A DNA stretch of 64,000 nt from CAWDXG01 sp963822115. GTDB taxonomy: Bacteria > Myxococcota_A > Polyangia > Polyangiales > Polyangiaceae. The DNA lies in assembly GCA_963822115.1 (NCBI GenBank), contig CAWGGM010000020.1, positions 248,001-312,000 on the forward strand, given 5' to 3'. Position 1 is the first letter of the stretch, and the number at the start of each line of letters is the position of its first letter. The position numbers and the translations under genes were made by a program. This document shows positions 61,534 through 64,000 of this stretch, one piece after another. A model generated the notes under the pieces. That model had not been told where the DNA came from, ran no database searches, and was given only the letters and a program-made list of their open reading frames with translations.

Positions 61534-63048
61534 GTGGCGGACAAGCACATTCTAGCCATCGATCAGGGGACGACGGGCTCGACCGCTCTTGTCATGGGCA
61601 CCGACGGGAGCACGCTGGGCCGGGCGAACCACGAATTCGCCCAGCACTTCCCCCAGCCCGGCTGGGTGGAGCACCAGCCGGAGGAAATCTGGGCGAGCGT
61701 GGTCGACTCGGTGCGCGAGGCGCTGAAGGCGGCCGGCGTCGCCGGTTCCGCCATCGCAGCCATCGGCATCACCAACCAGCGCGAGACCACGCTGCTCTGG
61801 GATCGCAAGACGGACGCCCACGTGCATCGCGCCATCGTCTGGCAGGACCGCCGGACGGCCGACCGCTGCCAGCAGCTCAAGAAGGGGGGACACGAAGCGG
61901 CGGTGCGCGAGGCCACCGGTCTGGTCATCGACCCCTACTTTGCCGGTACGAAGATCGGCTGGCTGCTGGACCACGTCGAGGGTGCCCGGGCCCGGGCCGA
62001 GCGTGGCGAGCTCGCTTTCGGCACGATCGATTCCTTCCTGGTCTGGCAGCTGGCCGGCGGAGCCGCTCGCTCCGCTCCCCACGTTACCGACGTGACGAAC
62101 GCGTCCCGCACCCTGCTCATGGACCTCCGCAAGCGCGAGTGGCATCCGGGCATGTGCGAGCTGCTCGGAGTGCCGCGGGGGATCCTGCCGCGCATCGTGC
62201 CTTCGGCCGGAACGATCGCCCACACGCAGGGCCTGGCCGAGCTGCCCGACGGTATCCCTATCGCGGGCATGGCTGGCGACCAGCACGCCGCGCTGTTCGG
62301 GCAGGCATGCTTCGGCGAGGGCGAGGGCAAGTGCACCTATGGGACCGGAGCCTTCGTGCTGGTCAACACGGGCAACCAACCCGTGCCGAGTCGCTTCGGC
62401 CTTCTGTCCACTCTCGGCTGGCAGATCGGCGACGAGGTGGTCTACGCGCTGGAAGGCAGCTGCTTCATTGCGGGCGCGGCCGTTCAATGGCTGCGCGACG
62501 GGCTCGGTCTGGTGGGCTCTGCGGCCGAGATCGAGGCTCTGGCTCGCCAGGTCCCGTCCAGCGACGGAGTGGTGTTTGTCCCGGCTCTGGTGGGCCTGGG
62601 CGCGCCGTACTGGGATCCGGATGCGCGCGGACTCATCTCCGGCCTGACCCGCGGCACGACCTCCGCGCACCTCGCGCGCGCGACGCTCGAGGCGATCGCT
62701 TTCCAGGTCAATGATCTGCTCCAGGCAATGAGTGACGACCTCGGTCAGCCAATCGCCCGCATGCGGGTTGACGGGGGGGCTGCCGCGAACGATCTTCTGA
62801 TGGAGTTCCAGAGCGACATTTCCCGGGTCACGGTCGAGCGCCCCAGCGAGCTGGAGTCGACCGCACGTGGTGCGGCAATGTTGGCGGGAGTCGGCGCCGG
62901 CCTCTTCAAGAGCGGCGGCGAAGCCGCGCAGATGATCAAGATCGACAAGAGTTTCGGTGTCCGGATGAGCGACGACGATCGGACCGCCCATGTGGAGCGT
63001 TGGCATAACGCAGTGCGTCGTGCTCGCGGAGAAGCGGTCCGGGGCTGA
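61534..63048 (+). CDS. glpK: Glycerol kinase
   Basis: The 504-residue FGGY-family kinase phosphorylates glycerol with ATP. The N-terminal phosphate-1 loop is LAIDQGTTGSTALV. ITNQRETTLLWD and AIVWQDRRT form the glycerol pocket, and GMAGDQHAALFGQ, YGTGAFVL and MRVDGGAAANDLLMEFQSD form the ATP-binding domain. The GTG start is supported by the N-terminal strand KHILAID and the leaderless-type box. No glpF or glpD is adjacent. The UPF0158 gene follows by 46 bp, with a hairpin between them. Confidence 0.97.
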   Translation: MADKHILAIDQGTTGSTALVMGTDGSTLGRANHEFAQHFPQPGWVEHQPEEIWASVVDSVREALKAAGVAGSAIAAIGITNQRETTLLWDRKTDAHVHRAIVWQDRRTADRCQQLKKGGHEAAVREATGLVIDPYFAGTKIGWLLDHVEGARARAERGELAFGTIDSFLVWQLAGGAARSAPHVTDVTNASRTLLMDLRKREWHPGMCELLGVPRGILPRIVPSAGTIAHTQGLAELPDGIPIAGMAGDQHAALFGQACFGEGEGKCTYGTGAFVLVNTGNQPVPSRFGLLSTLGWQIGDEVVYALEGSCFIAGAAVQWLRDGLGLVGSAAEIEALARQVPSSDGVVFVPALVGLGAPYWDPDARGLISGLTRGTTSAHLARATLEAIAFQVNDLLQAMSDDLGQPIARMRVDGGAAANDLLMEFQSDISRVTVERPSELESTARGAAMLAGVGAGLFKSGGEAAQMIKIDKSFGVRMSDDDRTAHVERWHNAVRRARGEAVRG

Positions 63049-63067
63049 CACCGTGCCCCGGCGGACC
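63036..63067 (+). terminator. Hairpin at the end of glpK
   Basis: GGTCC-GGGGC (63036-63045) pairs with GCCCC-GG-CGGACC (63055-63067) with a small bulge. The stem straddles the glpK stop codon and is not followed by a T run. It may be a weak terminator or mRNA-stabilising hairpin between glpK and the next gene. Confidence 0.35.
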
Positions 63068-63094
63068 AACCCTTACTTGTAGAGGTACGAGAAC

Positions 63095-63919
63095 ATGGCT
63101 GATGCGGACAAGGGCGGTTCCGGAAGCAAGCAGGCGATGCGGGAAGTTCCCGTCGACTGGGAAGCGCTCGAGGACGCCTTCGAGAACAACGCTCCCGAGG
63201 TGCACAGCTACCTGCACCTGGGCACCGGTGAAGTGCTGCGCGTGGTCGACGGAATCGCCGATCCCGAAATGCATGCACGCATCGCTTCGGATCCCAACTA
63301 CATGCGTATCGATCCGGTCAGCTCGCGGGAGCAGTACCGTTGGATGGAGCGCTTCATCCCGATGGTCGAGGACGAGGAGCTGCAACGTCGGCTCACCCAC
63401 GCCATCGACGGCAAGGGCGCATTCCGTCGTTTCAAGGATGTGCTGATGTCCTACGGGCCCGAGCGCGAGCGCTGGTTCGCGTTCCGCAGCGAGCGCCTGC
63501 GCGTTTTCATGGAAGCGTGGCTCGACGCACACGCGCTGGTGCCCGTGCCGCGACCGGTCTGGCCGGTCGAGGCGCCGCCGGCAGGCGTGGAGGCCGCGCA
63601 GCCCATTTCGCAGGAAGCACTTGCCGGGCGCCGTGGTCGCAGCGCGGAGACACTGCGCAAGCAGCTGGCGGAGCTGGCCGAGACGCTGGGTGCGCGCGAC
63701 CTGGAGAAGGTCACGGCGTTCGCCGAGTTCGTCAAGGCGCGCCGGGCTGCCCGGAGCTACACACACCGCCACGACGGCGGCGCGGAATCGAGTGGCGATC
63801 GCGAGTCGCGCGAGCTGTCGAAAGAAGCGGCGCAAGCCACGGCCGAGGAGTCGAGCGACAAGTCCGGAGAAGAAGAGCCGAGTCCCTCCTCCCGCAAACG
63901 GACGGCATCCTCCCGTTGA
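63095..63919 (+). CDS. UPF0158-family protein with long C-terminal extension
   Basis: The 274-residue protein's first 160 residues fit UPF0158: VPVDWEALEDAFENNAPEVHSYLHLGTGEVLRV, RIASDPNYMRIDPVSSREQYRWMERFI and GKGAFRRFKDVLMSYGPERERWFAFRSERL. The biochemical role of the family is unknown. The last 110 residues (Ala/Glu/Ser/Lys-rich with a short coiled coil LRKQLAELAETLGARDLEKV) are extra and largely disordered. The TGA overlaps the TTG of the following gene (TTGA), so the two are probably coupled. Confidence 0.88.
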   Translation: MADADKGGSGSKQAMREVPVDWEALEDAFENNAPEVHSYLHLGTGEVLRVVDGIADPEMHARIASDPNYMRIDPVSSREQYRWMERFIPMVEDEELQRRLTHAIDGKGAFRRFKDVLMSYGPERERWFAFRSERLRVFMEAWLDAHALVPVPRPVWPVEAPPAGVEAAQPISQEALAGRRGRSAETLRKQLAELAETLGARDLEKVTAFAEFVKARRAARSYTHRHDGGAESSGDRESRELSKEAAQATAEESSDKSGEEEPSPSSRKRTASSR

Positions 63920-64000
63920 TCCGCCGCGCGCTGGCTCCGTTCGCAATCGCGCTGGGGCTGCTCTTGGGCTGGGCTCCGCGCGCGTCGGGGGCGGAGCCGA
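63916..64000 (+). CDS. N-terminus of a secreted protein (cut by window edge)
   Basis: TTG 63916 overlaps the stop of the UPF0158 gene by 4 bp. It opens a frame encoding IRRALAPFAIALGLLLGWAP then RASGAEP, a clear signal peptide with a probable ASGA cleavage site. The mature part lies beyond the window, so no function can be given. Confidence 0.6.
   Translation, partial: MIRRALAPFAIALGLLLGWAPRASGAEP

Overview
The window looks like chromosomal DNA from a Myxococcota bacterium, most likely of the Polyangiales type. The evidence is the very high GC with strong G/C preference at third codon positions, a MYXO-CTERM tail on a secreted polysaccharide lyase, many large Asp/Ala- or Gly/Ser-rich lipoproteins with cysteine-rich repeats, DUF4215-type repeats, and a mix of FHA, GAF and class III cyclase signalling. 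I see no prophage, transposase, CRISPR array or rRNA operon.

Layout. Positions 1-9000: the end of an unknown gene, a DUF4142-like protein, an enolase-superfamily enzyme, an ArsM-type methyltransferase with an extra C-terminal region, a broken small gene, katG, an RsuA/RluB-type pseudouridine synthase coupled to an acidic membrane protein, and a patatin-like lipase. Positions 9000-21400: acyl-CoA dehydrogenase, a PL8 polysaccharide lyase, a P-domain surface protein, a peroxiredoxin, an SDR oxidoreductase followed by a deleted methyltransferase pseudogene, two divergent lipoproteins, a stand-alone condensation-like protein, a V4R-like protein, a SAM methyltransferase and a VWA lipoprotein. Positions 21400-32300: two tandem paralogous DUF4215 lipoproteins, a DeaD/DbpA-type helicase, three more secreted or lipoprotein genes, a membrane adenylate cyclase and a poorly defined ORF. 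Positions 32300-36500: a giant FAD/Fe-S oxidoreductase with a Met-Pro-rich tail, a TraB/GumN-like membrane protein and tRNA-fMet.

Positions 36600-42200 hold a complete Fe-S assembly operon: a MerR-family regulator with a C-terminal cysteine cluster, then iscS-iscU-iscA-hscB-hscA-fdx. A MerR-type protein takes the place where IscR would be expected, and a 26-bp near-perfect palindrome lies just upstream. Positions 42200-50300: a MarR regulator behind a 20-bp palindrome, a small lipoprotein, a BTAD/TolB/TPR regulator followed by three 11-bp-phased repeats and a cupin gene, an OmpA-family protein coupled to a cysteine-rich lipoprotein, and an orphan TRAP-type binding protein with a small membrane protein. 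Positions 50400-57200: a cysteine-repeat lipoprotein, a GT-C-like membrane protein, and the glycolytic operon gap-pgk-tpiA-secG with a recognisable promoter. Positions 57200-64000: sixA, dienelactone hydrolase, accA, an FHA-GAF-cyclase, glpK, a UPF0158 protein and the start of a secreted protein.

A recurring signal is a TAnnnT hexamer exactly 6 nt before the start codon of seven genes without a Shine-Dalgarno sequence. This suggests that leaderless mRNAs are common here. Functions are inferred from motifs read by eye; no database search was possible.
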